Below are positions 1 to 5,953 of a stretch of DNA of 29,021 nucleotides, piece by piece. The DNA comes from a virus. The position numbers and the translations under genes were made by a program. Positions within the stretch are counted from its first letter, which is position 1, and each line of letters begins with the position of its first letter. Location of the stretch: positions 1-29,021 of the IMG/VR virus record IMGVR_UViG_3300032435_000058; one strand, written 5' to 3'. Under the pieces are notes generated by a model. The model made no database searches. It worked only from the letters and a program-made list of their open reading frames with translations, and had not been told where the DNA came from.

Positions 1-2
1 GG

Positions 3-104
3 GATGACCCGAGCATCGAGACAAAGCCATCTGACATCTCGGACACCGTGGCTGGCACGCTCAAGCCTGGCGGTGTCGCCTATCCGGTGACGGTGGCGAC
101 ATGA
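3..104 (+). CDS. C-terminal fragment of an unidentified protein (cut by window start)
   Basis: An open frame enters from the left edge and ends at TGA 102-104, giving 33 residues that finish in VTVAT. The stop overlaps the next start codon as ATGA, the usual translationally coupled junction in this genome. The same 12 bases (GTGGCGACATGA) close two other genes further right, which supports this as a real gene end. Too little is visible to assign a family. Confidence 0.5.
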   Translation, partial: DDPSIETKPSDISDTVAGTLKPGGVAYPVTVAT

Positions 105-313
105 GCAACGACCGTGTTTACTTGACTACCAGCCACTACCGCCACCACTCCACAAAGACGCTTGCCGACACTCTGGCGGAAGCCAGCCGGACCGACTGGA
201 CGCCGTTCGATGTCTACGAAATCGACCTAACCCGACCTGATCGGCCGTCGATCCGTCTTGTCGCTTCACGCAGCAAAGGTGATCCGCCCCCGGTGACGGT
301 GGAGACGCCGTGA
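101..313 (+). CDS. hypothetical 70-aa protein
   Basis: This 70-residue protein starts at an ATG that overlaps the upstream stop and ends in a stop that overlaps the next GTG, so it is part of a tightly packed accessory operon. It is hydrophilic, has no predicted membrane segment and no Cys cluster. The central part (DVYEIDLTRPDRPSIRLV) looks like a small beta-rich fold. I do not recognise the family; the call rests on gene packing and coding character. Confidence 0.6.
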   Translation: MSNDRVYLTTSHYRHHSTKTLADTLAEASRTDWTPFDVYEIDLTRPDRPSIRLVASRSKGDPPPVTVETP

Positions 314-450
314 GATGCGCACACTGTCACCTGTTGATCCATCAGGCGAAAAACACCGACCGGACGTGGCGACATGAAACAACCGGGCGCACCTCATGCG
401 TCTCCAACGTCGCCACACCCCATCACGCACCAGAAAGGCCAGCACCATGA
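310..450 (+). CDS. small Cys-rich zinc-ribbon-like protein (46 aa, GTG start)
   Basis: A GTG start at 310 overlaps the preceding TGA (GTGA) and has GGAG five bases upstream. The 46-residue product begins with CAHC and continues with W-x-H and a later TSC, so the order is CxxC, WRH, C. The next gene has the same order of motifs, which suggests two copies of one small zinc-binding fold. Such proteins are frequent in actinobacteriophage accessory regions, usually without known function. DNA or RNA binding, or a protein contact, is only inferred. The stop overlaps the next ATG (ATGA). Confidence 0.55.
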   Translation: MRCAHCHLLIHQAKNTDRTWRHETTGRTSCVSNVATPHHAPERPAP

Positions 451-659
451 CCACCAACCGAGCAGACACGAAGAACCACTGTGTGCATTGCGAACGCCAG
501 ATCACCCTCGATACGAGGTGGGCCCGCCCGAAAGGATCATTGGGCATCTGGTATCACGACGACCTCGTGGACTACGACTCCTCAGGAGAGTCGTGCAACA
601 TCGACGACGGCGAGGACAATGAAGCCGAGCCTTACCCAACCCATACGATTCCTCGATGA
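447..659 (+). CDS. small Cys-rich zinc-ribbon-like protein (70 aa)
   Basis: The ATG at 447 overlaps the upstream stop and has AAAGG about eight bases upstream, so it is preferred to the longer in-frame start at 396. The protein carries CVHC near residue 12-15, then IWYHD, then ESC, matching the CxxC...WxH...C layout of the preceding gene. The C-terminus is acidic. It probably binds one zinc ion; its role is unknown. The 3' end overlaps the next gene by four bases. Confidence 0.65.
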   Translation: MTTNRADTKNHCVHCERQITLDTRWARPKGSLGIWYHDDLVDYDSSGESCNIDDGEDNEAEPYPTHTIPR

Positions 660-991
660 GCGCCTTCCGCCATACCCGCCCGATGGTCGGCCACATGAGC
701 GACCGAGGCTTCTGGCATTCTGGCGCTCGGTCGGTCTGCTCGAAGTGTGACGACAAGAGCCACTCGGCTCACCCCGGCAAGACTGTCTGCCAGTTTTGTC
801 GGCTCGACCTCGGCGACGTGATCGAGAAGAGAGTCCACGCCACGGTCACTCACGGCCGAGGCGAACAGCCAACCAGATTCTCTGCTTGCCGCTCGGGCGA
901 TTGCAACGAGCGTGTGTTTGTCGGCTCGACCTGCGAAGCCTGCAACACCTACCAAGATCCGAACAACCAAACCATAGGAGAAACGAAATGA
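656..991 (+). CDS. multi-CxxC zinc-finger-like protein (111 aa)
   Basis: The protein has a series of possible metal-binding pairs: CSKC (about 28-31), CQFC (about 45-48), a CxxxxC (CRSGDC) and CEAC near the C-terminus, with His residues between. This could hold two zinc ribbons. It is the third Cys-rich gene in a row after 310 and 447, which suggests amplification of this fold. Start and stop overlap the neighbours by four bases each. Function is not known; a nucleic-acid-binding role is inference. Confidence 0.65.
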   Translation: MSAFRHTRPMVGHMSDRGFWHSGARSVCSKCDDKSHSAHPGKTVCQFCRLDLGDVIEKRVHATVTHGRGEQPTRFSACRSGDCNERVFVGSTCEACNTYQDPNNQTIGETK

Positions 992-1359
992 GTTACATGA
1001 CGGTTGCCGAAACGGCCGACCGCCTCGGCGTGTCACGCCAGGCAGTTCACAAGGCCATCAACAACGGCTCCCTACCGTCCGAGGCCCAGGTGGAGCATGG
1101 TCGTGTTGTGCGTTACCTCGTGGCTACTGAAGGAGTCAAGGCGAGGCTGTCGGCGCAAGCCCGTCCGCCCGGTCATCTGTCGGTGGCCGAGGTCGCCGCC
1201 CGGCTCGACGCTGGCACGTCTTCTGTCTCTCGGTGGATCTCGTCCGGTCTGCTGCCGACGACGAAGGTTGGTGGGTCGTACCTGATCGACCCAGCCGACA
1301 TTGTTGCTTTCGATTCGCCTGGCCGGACTGGCTCTGACCGGAAGTCGGCAACGGCGTGA
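988..1359 (+). CDS. tandem helix-turn-helix DNA-binding protein (excisionase/AlpA-like)
   Basis: The 123-residue protein contains two winged-helix excisionase-type HTH units. The first is near residues 3-50 (TVAETADRLGVSRQAVHKAI then VRYLV). The second is near 70-115 (LSVAEVAARL, SSVSRWISSGLLPTTKVGG, YLIDPADIVAF). Single copies of this fold (HTH_17, AlpA/Xis) are common in phages; two in one chain are less usual and could read both halves of a site. The start at 988 has AGGAG seven bases upstream and is chosen over an upstream out-of-pattern start at 796. It lies about 350 bp before the palindromic operator at 1700, so it is a candidate regulator of that site, by position only. Confidence 0.8.
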   Translation: MSYMTVAETADRLGVSRQAVHKAINNGSLPSEAQVEHGRVVRYLVATEGVKARLSAQARPPGHLSVAEVAARLDAGTSSVSRWISSGLLPTTKVGGSYLIDPADIVAFDSPGRTGSDRKSATA

Positions 1360-1649
1360 GCAGCCAGACGCGCCTCCGACTCACCGATGAGCAGATGATG
1401 CACATCTGTACCGGGGCAATAGAGAACTGGGTGGACGGCATCGTGTTTACCTTCGAGTGCTTCGGCATCGACCTGACCGCCGTGGACTGTCCCTCGATCA
1501 AGCCGTCCGATTATGCGATCCCGTCTATCCAGTGGCGCGCCATCGCCGACTCGATGGTCAAGCCAGGGGTGACCGATCATGTGGCCCTCGCCAATCATGC
1601 TCTGGACTGGATGAACCTCGGCCCGAGCGCCTACGAGGAGGACGCATGA
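1356..1649 (+). CDS. hypothetical 97-aa protein
   Basis: A GTG start overlaps the stop of the tandem-HTH gene, so the two are probably translated together. The protein is soluble, mildly acidic and contains a Cys-rich central part (FECFGIDLTAVDCPSIKPSDYAIPSIQWRAIA). I recognise no family. It is the last gene before the promoter at 1696. Confidence 0.65.
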   Translation: MSSQTRLRLTDEQMMHICTGAIENWVDGIVFTFECFGIDLTAVDCPSIKPSDYAIPSIQWRAIADSMVKPGVTDHVALANHALDWMNLGPSAYEEDA

Positions 1650-1672
1650 TGGGGACTCGTCGGTTGGGGATT

Positions 1673-1720
1673 CCAGAATAGTTTCGGGCGAGGGGTTGAC
1701 GACCCGACTCGGGTCGGATA
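1673..1720 (+). repeat. 48-bp promoter-containing repeat, copy 1
   Basis: Bases 1673-1720 match 9330-9377 with only about four mismatches, all clustered just upstream of the -35 box. The repeat includes the last codons of the reading frame before it (CCAGAATAG, encoding Pro-Glu-stop), a -35 box and a 17-bp palindrome, and it ends at the first bases of the -10 box. Confidence 0.9.
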
Positions 1721-1730
1721 GAGTGAGGGT
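1696..1730 (+). promoter_or_regulatory. sigma70-type promoter, leaderless, operator in the spacer
   Basis: TTGACG (1696-1701) and TAGAGT (1719-1724) are separated by 17 bp, the optimal distance. Six bases separate the -10 box from the ATG at 1731, so transcription should begin at or next to the start codon and the mRNA should be leaderless. The spacer is filled by the palindrome at 1700-1716. Confidence 0.8.
1700..1716. promoter_or_regulatory. 17-bp perfect palindromic operator (copy 1)
   Basis: CGACCCGA-C-TCGGGTCG is a perfect 8+1+8 inverted repeat lying between the -35 and -10 boxes, a position where a bound dimer would block RNA polymerase. The identical 17 bp recur at 9357-9373 in the same promoter position. 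The binding protein is unknown; the HTH protein at 988 or the RHH protein at 4420 are candidates. Confidence 0.75.
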
Positions 1731-2123
1731 ATGACTACTACGACAACTCCCTCCCGCCTCGCTACCGAGATCGCCGCCAAGTGCGACGAGAATATGAACG
1801 GCTACTCCGTCCACCTCGATCGCCTCAAGGCTATGCCCCTCACCTCGGTCGAGGAAGCCGCTGAGATCGCCGTCTCGATGGCCGAAGCAAAAGCCTGCGC
1901 CACCCTCTACCGCCGTTTCAGCTCGGTCGCCAAGTCGATGATCGACGCACCGGACCGTGGCATCTCCGCCGCCGAGATCAAGCTGGAAATGATGAGCGTG
2001 CTCGTCAGCCTCGCCGTCGAGGGTGCCGACGATCGCTGGAGCGGTCGGGGCAACGACCTCGCCCGCTCCGCCAACGATGCCCGGCAGAAGCAGATCTCCC
2101 GCATCCAGTCGATGATTAACTGA
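1731..2123 (+). CDS. hypothetical alpha-helical protein (130 aa), operator-controlled
   Basis: The first gene behind the promoter at 1696. After a Thr-rich start (MTTTTTPSR) the protein is predicted almost wholly helical (EEAAEIAVSMAEAKACATLY and similar runs), without membrane segments or Cys motifs. No family is recognised. Its promoter is shared with the gene at 9389, so the two should be expressed together, although the proteins are not alike. Confidence 0.75.
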   Translation: MTTTTTPSRLATEIAAKCDENMNGYSVHLDRLKAMPLTSVEEAAEIAVSMAEAKACATLYRRFSSVAKSMIDAPDRGISAAEIKLEMMSVLVSLAVEGADDRWSGRGNDLARSANDARQKQISRIQSMIN

Positions 2124-2134
2124 TCCCCCGTGGC

Positions 2135-2205
2135 CCTCGGCTCCCGCCGAGGCGCTGCGATGATCTCCCGAGTTCGCCACAGGCTCGGGAGATCATCGGA
2201 GCGAC
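2135..2205 (+). ncRNA. candidate structured 5' leader RNA, element A
   Basis: Two strong hairpins in the 109-bp gap before the gene at 2233. Hairpin 1 is CCTCGGC/GCCGAGG (2135-2141, 2146-2152) with a 4-nt loop. Hairpin 2 is a perfect 15-bp stem (2158-2172 with 2184-2198) and an 11-nt loop. The sequence GGAGCGA follows. No U-run follows either hairpin, so a standard terminator is unlikely. The same order, flanking sequence and distance to the start codon recur at 3023-3137 with a different inner stem sequence. Function is unknown; a cis-regulatory leader is the favoured reading. Confidence 0.65.
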
Positions 2206-2232
2206 CGCTCCACCGACCAGAAGGACAATCAA

Positions 2233-2571
2233 ATGAGAAATCAGATCGAATCCGAAATCAGGCCTGGCACTTTCGTCGGCTTGTCGGCTCGTTGCGTCGA
2301 GGAGAACCGAGCGTCGTACAGACTACTTTCGACAGAGGTGAGCCGTTGGGAACGAATCGGTGGCCCAGCCGACGGCGAGACATACTTCGGCGGCACGCTC
2401 AACTCCGGCCCGATGCACGCTGGCGCTTGGACCGACTCCGACGGAAAGTTCCGTCACGGCACGTTCAGCTGCCATCAAGTCACCGACGTGGATCTTTCCA
2501 ATCCTCGCAAGCTCGTCATCATGACGACGGACGGCGAGATCACCATCGACATCTTCGAGGAGCAGTCGTGA
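2233..2571 (+). CDS. hypothetical 112-aa protein
   Basis: The start at 2233 is preceded by AGAAGGA at a workable distance and lies 34 nt after the long hairpin of element A, which may control it. The protein appears beta-rich with many Gly residues (RIGGPADGETYFGG, GAWTDSDGKFRHGTF) and no recognised motif. Its stop overlaps the next gene's GTG. Family unknown. Confidence 0.7.
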   Translation: MRNQIESEIRPGTFVGLSARCVEENRASYRLLSTEVSRWERIGGPADGETYFGGTLNSGPMHAGAWTDSDGKFRHGTFSCHQVTDVDLSNPRKLVIMTTDGEITIDIFEEQS

Positions 2572-2885
2572 GCGAGATACAGACAGCAATCACGAACCCC
2601 GACGAGTACAACGGATGGGTCAACCGGGAGACGTGGGCGGCTGCGCTCCATCTCTCCAACGACGAGGGACTGTACCAGCAATGCTTGGAGCTGGTCGCTG
2701 GCAAGCTGCGCTGGTCTGCCGGTGACGCCATCGAAGCGTTCGTGATGGAGCAGGTCGAGATGATCCTGTTCCCATACGAGCACGACTGGCCGCCGACCGA
2801 CCTGTGGCGCATGTTCATCTACGATGTCGGCAGCATGTGGCGTGTCGATTGGCAAGCCGTAGCCGACTCGTTCCTCACGGAATGA
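2568..2885 (+). CDS. YNGW/ETW-motif phage protein (DUF7249-like)
   Basis: A GTG start overlaps the upstream stop, giving 105 residues. The N-terminal motif YNGWVNRETWAAALHLSNDE matches, from memory, the 'NGW-N-ETW--AL--xND-G' signature of a widespread small phage/archaeal-virus family (DUF7249-like). The rest is a helical domain with repeated aromatic residues (WRMFIYDVGSMWRVDWQAVA). Biochemical function of the family is not known to me. A longer in-frame start at 2130 would run through structured leader element A and is rejected. Confidence 0.75.
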   Translation: MSEIQTAITNPDEYNGWVNRETWAAALHLSNDEGLYQQCLELVAGKLRWSAGDAIEAFVMEQVEMILFPYEHDWPPTDLWRMFIYDVGSMWRVDWQAVADSFLTE

Positions 2886-3010
2886 CCGTGACGCTGACCC
2901 AATGCTCACGCTGCGGCAGATGGATCGCCGCCATGACGATCCATCAAGGCATCTGCCCAGCCGATAGGCCAGCCCGAGTCATGAGCTCTGATCCTCTCCC
3001 ATCCCATTAG
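2882..3010 (+). CDS. small CxxC protein (42 aa)
   Basis: The ATG overlaps the upstream TGA. The 42-residue product carries CSRCGRW then C about 14 residues on (GIC), a pattern suited to a small zinc knuckle. It is a fourth Cys-rich miniprotein in this accessory block. The C-terminus (PLPSH) ends just before structured leader element B. Short length keeps confidence moderate. Confidence 0.5.
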   Translation: MTVTLTQCSRCGRWIAAMTIHQGICPADRPARVMSSDPLPSH

Positions 3011-3022
3011 ACACGAAGCGAC

Positions 3023-3137
3023 CTCGGCTCTGACGGCCGAGCGTTGCGATGAATCCATCAAGCCGAGAACGGTCGCCGCAAGGTCCGTCGGGGTCCGTCT
3101 GTTCCCTCATTGAGACTTGGTGGATTCATCGGAGCGA
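3023..3137 (+). ncRNA. candidate structured 5' leader RNA, element B
   Basis: Related to element A. Hairpin 1 is CTCGGC/GCCGAG (3023-3028, 3036-3041). After five bases comes hairpin 2, a 16-bp stem (3047-3062 with 3116-3131) containing one G-U pair and enclosing a 53-nt loop. The outer stem CGATGA/TCATCG and the following GGAGCGA are the same as in A, while the inner stem sequence differs but stays paired. The distal arm ends 36 nt before the ATG at 3168, against 34 nt in A. Confidence 0.65.
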
Positions 3138-3167
3138 ACCAGCCCCACCTACAGGAAGCCGAACCTG

Positions 3168-3374
3168 ATGCTCGACGCCATTCTGATCGCATCCATAATC
3201 GGCCTGCCCGCATTCGCTGGCATCCGCTGGCTCTACTATGAAGCGATCCATTCAGCCGAGATCGACGCCGCCAGCCGCCGAGCCGTCCTGAGCGAGCTGG
3301 CAGACATTCGGGTCCATCGGCCCACCCACATCGTCAGCACCGCCGACAGCGCCGCAGAACAGCCTGAGAACTGA
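3168..3374 (+). CDS. small membrane protein (68 aa)
   Basis: The ATG at 3168 is preferred because the longer in-frame TTG at 3117 lies inside the conserved stem of element B; AGGA about twelve bases upstream is a weak ribosome site. The N-terminus holds one hydrophobic segment (LDAILIASIIGLPAFAGIRWLYY), followed by a charged, probably cytoplasmic tail. Function unknown. Its expression may depend on element B. Confidence 0.6.
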   Translation: MLDAILIASIIGLPAFAGIRWLYYEAIHSAEIDAASRRAVLSELADIRVHRPTHIVSTADSAAEQPEN

Positions 3375-3404
3375 TCCCTCCGGCACACCCCGAACCCGAA
3401 ACGA

Positions 3405-3430
3405 CGACCGGAGTCGGGTACGGTGCCGGT
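3405..3430 (+). promoter_or_regulatory. leaderless -10 box with a degenerate operator
   Basis: TACGGT (3419-3424) lies six bases before the ATG at 3431, as in other leaderless starts here. Bases 3405-3421 match the 17-bp operator at 13 positions (CGACC-N4-TCGGGT kept), but the site is shifted to overlap the -10 box and there is no good -35 box. Confidence 0.4.
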
Positions 3431-3772
3431 ATGAACGAAGCCGAGTTCGAGCGACAAGTCGTAGACACTGCCACCATCTTCGGATGGCGCACCGTCGGCC
3501 ACCGCCCAATGCGAACCAAACAAGGATGGGCGACCGGCTGGAAATATGAAGGCGTCGGCTGGCCCGACCTCACCCTCATCCACCACACCGGAAAGATCAT
3601 CGTCGCAGAAATCAAGATCCCACCAAACAAACTGTCACCCGAACAAGCCGTCTGGCGAACCACCCTCGAAACATGCGCCACCAACAGCGAAGGCCACATC
3701 GAATACCGACTCTGGACACCCGACGACTTCAACGAAATACTCCGCCTACTCTCACACGGCCGACAACAATGA
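3431..3772 (+). CDS. VRR-NUC-type PD-(D/E)xK nuclease
   Basis: The 113-residue size and motif order fit the VRR-NUC family, small phage nucleases related to Holliday-junction resolvases. Visible features are an N-terminal E-x-x-F/V-type helix (EAEFERQVVDTATIFGWRTVGHR), GWPDLTLI holding the catalytic Asp, and IIVAEIKIPPNKLSPEQ holding the E-x-K pair, followed by the helix QAVWRTTLE. The family is expected to cut branched or structured DNA, which suits a place just ahead of the packaging genes. Leaderless start with TACGGT six bases upstream. The coding strand here is markedly G-poor compared with neighbours. Confidence 0.85.
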   Translation: MNEAEFERQVVDTATIFGWRTVGHRPMRTKQGWATGWKYEGVGWPDLTLIHHTGKIIVAEIKIPPNKLSPEQAVWRTTLETCATNSEGHIEYRLWTPDDFNEILRLLSHGRQQ

Positions 3773-3906
3773 ACACCAACCACAACCGCACCACCTGTGG
3801 CCCACCCGCCCACACCACCACAATCGCCAACACCCTCATAGCGCACACCACCGAAGCCCGCCTCCACCAATGTCCACAGAAAGCCACACATGCCCAAGAA
3901 GCCTGA
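3769..3906 (+). CDS. possible 45-aa protein
   Basis: An ATG overlapping the nuclease stop opens a 45-residue frame rich in Thr, His and Ala, with two Cys residues. It runs 17 bases into the next gene. The G-poor composition is the same as in the nuclease gene. No family is recognised, and low complexity makes it uncertain that the protein is made. Confidence 0.35.
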   Translation: MNTNHNRTTCGPPAHTTTIANTLIAHTTEARLHQCPQKATHAQEA

Positions 3907-4378
3907 ACCGATTGAACAGCCCTCGATGCTCGACGAGCACAAGGAGCGGATCATCCAGATGAAGCTGGCCGGTATCAGCGACCGGCAGATTGCTGATTCG
4001 CTCGGCGTGTCGAACTCGGCTGTCTCTCGGTATGTGAAGCGGGCGTCGGTGCAGTCGGCGATCGACGTTGCTCACGGCGCTCTCGTCAAGCGCGCTCAGC
4101 ATCAGATGGCGATGGCGCTTGGCCTTGCTACGCAGACGTTGATTCATTACGCCAGCATGGAGAACTTCGATACGATCCCTCATCAGCATCGGTTGAAAGC
4201 GACCGAGCTGCTCATCAGCGCTTCGGGCGCTTCTCGCTCGGTCGAGGTGAATGCGTTGTTGGCGGTGTCGGTGACGGAGATCGCTGCGAACTCTGCTCGG
4301 TCGAAGGCTGCTGCGATCGAGGCGACGTTGGTGGACACCCCGGTCGGCGAGATCCCGCCGCTGCGGCTCGCCGAATAA
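3890..4378 (+). CDS. HTH protein, probable terminase small subunit
   Basis: The 162-residue protein has a Trp-free N-terminal HTH (HKERIIQMKLAGISDRQIAD then SLGVSNSAVSRYVKR, about residues 17-53) of the homeodomain-like type used by terminase small subunits to bind the packaging site. The C-terminal half is helical, as expected for oligomerisation. It sits directly upstream of the terminase large subunit apart from one small regulator gene. Assignment rests on fold and position. A transcription factor is the alternative. Confidence 0.65.
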   Translation: MPKKPEPIEQPSMLDEHKERIIQMKLAGISDRQIADSLGVSNSAVSRYVKRASVQSAIDVAHGALVKRAQHQMAMALGLATQTLIHYASMENFDTIPHQHRLKATELLISASGASRSVEVNALLAVSVTEIAANSARSKAAAIEATLVDTPVGEIPPLRLAE

Positions 4379-4417
4379 CGCATACGGTACACGGCATCTT
4401 CCCGTGTACGGTATGCG
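4379..4417. promoter_or_regulatory. inverted repeat / probable operator of the RHH gene
   Basis: Two 16-bp arms (4379-4394 and 4402-4417) are inverted copies with one mismatch around a 7-bp centre. The right arm contains TACGGT (4407-4412), which lies seven bases before the ATG at 4420 and fits a leaderless -10 box. A protein bound here would cover the promoter. The following gene encodes a ribbon-helix-helix protein, so autoregulation is likely. A terminator is less likely because no U-run follows. Confidence 0.65.
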
Positions 4418-4419
4418 GC

Positions 4420-4569
4420 ATGTCCAGACCCAAGACCAAGGGTGACTCGATCTCGCTTCGGCTACCGATCGAACACGACCGGAAGCTCCGAGAGTTCGCT
4501 GAGGCGAAGAACGAGACACCCGCCGAAGTGATCCTTCGGGTCATGGGGCGATCGCTGGACGCCCAGTGA
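4420..4569 (+). CDS. ribbon-helix-helix DNA-binding protein (49 aa)
   Basis: A 49-residue frame below the usual size cut-off. It shows the CopG/Arc pattern: a basic N-terminus (MSRPKTK), a short strand with alternating residues (DSISLRLP), helix one (IEHDRKLREFAEAKN) and a turn leading to helix two (TPAEVILRVMGRSL). RHH proteins bind DNA as dimers through the strand. The large inverted repeat immediately upstream suits autorepression. The stop overlaps the GTG of the terminase gene, so this protein and TerL are probably translated from one mRNA and share its control. Confidence 0.8.
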   Translation: MSRPKTKGDSISLRLPIEHDRKLREFAEAKNETPAEVILRVMGRSLDAQ

Positions 4570-5951
4570 CCGAGTCTCGTGCCGACCGGCTCGCCCGAGC
4601 GGGCAAGCTTTCGGAACTCTTCGCTCAGCTCGACGACGACGAGGCAGCCGAGCTGGCCTACGACTGGTCTTTCTGGCAGCGACCGGAGCAGGCGATCCCG
4701 CCCGGCAATTGGGATGTCTGGATGAACCGGGCCGGACGAGGGTACGGGAAGACACGCACCGGCTCCGAAACGATACGAGATCTCGCTCACAGCTCCCGTA
4801 CAGGCTTGCTCGCAGCGGTCGCCCCAACGTCGGGCGACGCACGGGATGTGCTTGTAGAAGGCGAATCAGGGATACTCGCTGTCTGCCCTCCGTGGGACCG
4901 CCCGAAGTACGAGCCGTCGAAGCGGCGACTGACTTGGGAATCGACCGGCGCACGACTCACCCTGTTCTCCGGCGAGGAACCCGACCGGCTCCGAGGCCCA
5001 CAGCACGAGGTCGTATGGGTTGACGAACCAGCCTCGATGGACTCGGGCGGCGAGGTGATCGACATGGCCCGCCTCGGCCTTCGGCTCGGCAAGCCGAAAC
5101 TGATTATCACCGGCACCCCGAAACGGGTGGCTTGGATGAAAGCGATCGAAGCGGAAGCGAGGACCGTCACCACGACCGGCTCAACCTACGAGAACCTCGG
5201 CAACCTCGCGCCCGCATTCATTCAGGTTGTCCTCGGCAGATACGAGGGCACCCGACTCGGCCAGCAAGAACTCCACGCCGAATACTTGGACCACGTCGAT
5301 GGCGCTCTTTGGATCATGGCGACGATGGACGCCTCCCGCTTCTCCGTATGGGACGCCACGCAACCGGACGTGTCGCTGAGGGACGGGATGATGGCGCACG
5401 GCATCGAGGCACCGAAGCCCGACGGACGCATGTGGCGGACGATCGTCGCCGTTGACCCTCCCGGCGAGACAGCCGAATGCGGCATCGTCGTCGGCACCTC
5501 GCCGACCGGAGCGAAAGCGGGCAGGGACCACGCCGTGATTCTCGCTGACGAGTCGCTCGCCGGTACACCCGAACAATGGGGAGCCGCCGTCGTCGCCGCC
5601 GCTCGCCGCTGGGACGCCCAAGCCATCTACGTCGAGAAGAACCAGGGCGGCGACATGGTCCGCTCAACGATCCACGCCGTTGACCCGTCGGTCGTCGTCA
5701 AGAAGATCACCGCCAAAGAGTCGAAGCAGGCACGAGCTGAACCTGTCTCGGCGCTCTACGCAAAGGGCTGGATACACCACGCCGGTTTCTTACCGAAGCT
5801 CGAAGACCAGATGACCGAGTGGGTTCCGAACGAGTCGAAGTCCCCTGACCGGCTCGACGCTCTCGTCCATTGTGTCCGTACTCTGCTCGAAGAAGTGCAG
5901 CCTCGCAGCGTCGGCCGAGTGGCGAGGTCATTCGGCGACCGAAACTTCTGA
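4566..5951 (+). CDS. terL: terminase large subunit
   Basis: The DNA-packaging motor ATPase and headful/cos nuclease. The 461-residue protein has a Walker A region (NRAGRGYGKT, about residues 54-63), Walker B with catalytic Glu (VVWVDE, about 149-154) and the coupling motif TGTPKR (about 182-187). The C-terminal nuclease begins at IVAVDPPG near residue 290 and carries a further acidic motif, SPDRLDALVH, near the end. Length fits the family. The GTG start overlaps the RHH gene stop by four bases. Confidence 0.95.
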   Translation: MTESRADRLARAGKLSELFAQLDDDEAAELAYDWSFWQRPEQAIPPGNWDVWMNRAGRGYGKTRTGSETIRDLAHSSRTGLLAAVAPTSGDARDVLVEGESGILAVCPPWDRPKYEPSKRRLTWESTGARLTLFSGEEPDRLRGPQHEVVWVDEPASMDSGGEVIDMARLGLRLGKPKLIITGTPKRVAWMKAIEAEARTVTTTGSTYENLGNLAPAFIQVVLGRYEGTRLGQQELHAEYLDHVDGALWIMATMDASRFSVWDATQPDVSLRDGMMAHGIEAPKPDGRMWRTIVAVDPPGETAECGIVVGTSPTGAKAGRDHAVILADESLAGTPEQWGAAVVAAARRWDAQAIYVEKNQGGDMVRSTIHAVDPSVVVKKITAKESKQARAEPVSALYAKGWIHHAGFLPKLEDQMTEWVPNESKSPDRLDALVHCVRTLLEEVQPRSVGRVARSFGDRNF

Positions 5952-5953
5952 CG

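Noticed and set aside
796-1359. Longer start for the tandem-HTH gene
   Set aside because: The added part is the shifted reading of the Cys-rich gene at 656; ATG 988 has AGGAG at the right distance and starts the HTH fold.
1173-2180. Long reverse-strand open frame of 335 codons
   Set aside because: It covers several coherent + strand genes and the 1696 promoter; its composition (many His, Asp, Arg, Gly) is that of the complement of GC-rich genes, and no start signal is present.
2130-2885. Longer start for the YNGW-motif gene
   Set aside because: It would run through the structured leader and all of the 2233 gene in another frame; GTG 2568 overlaps the stop of that gene as usual here.
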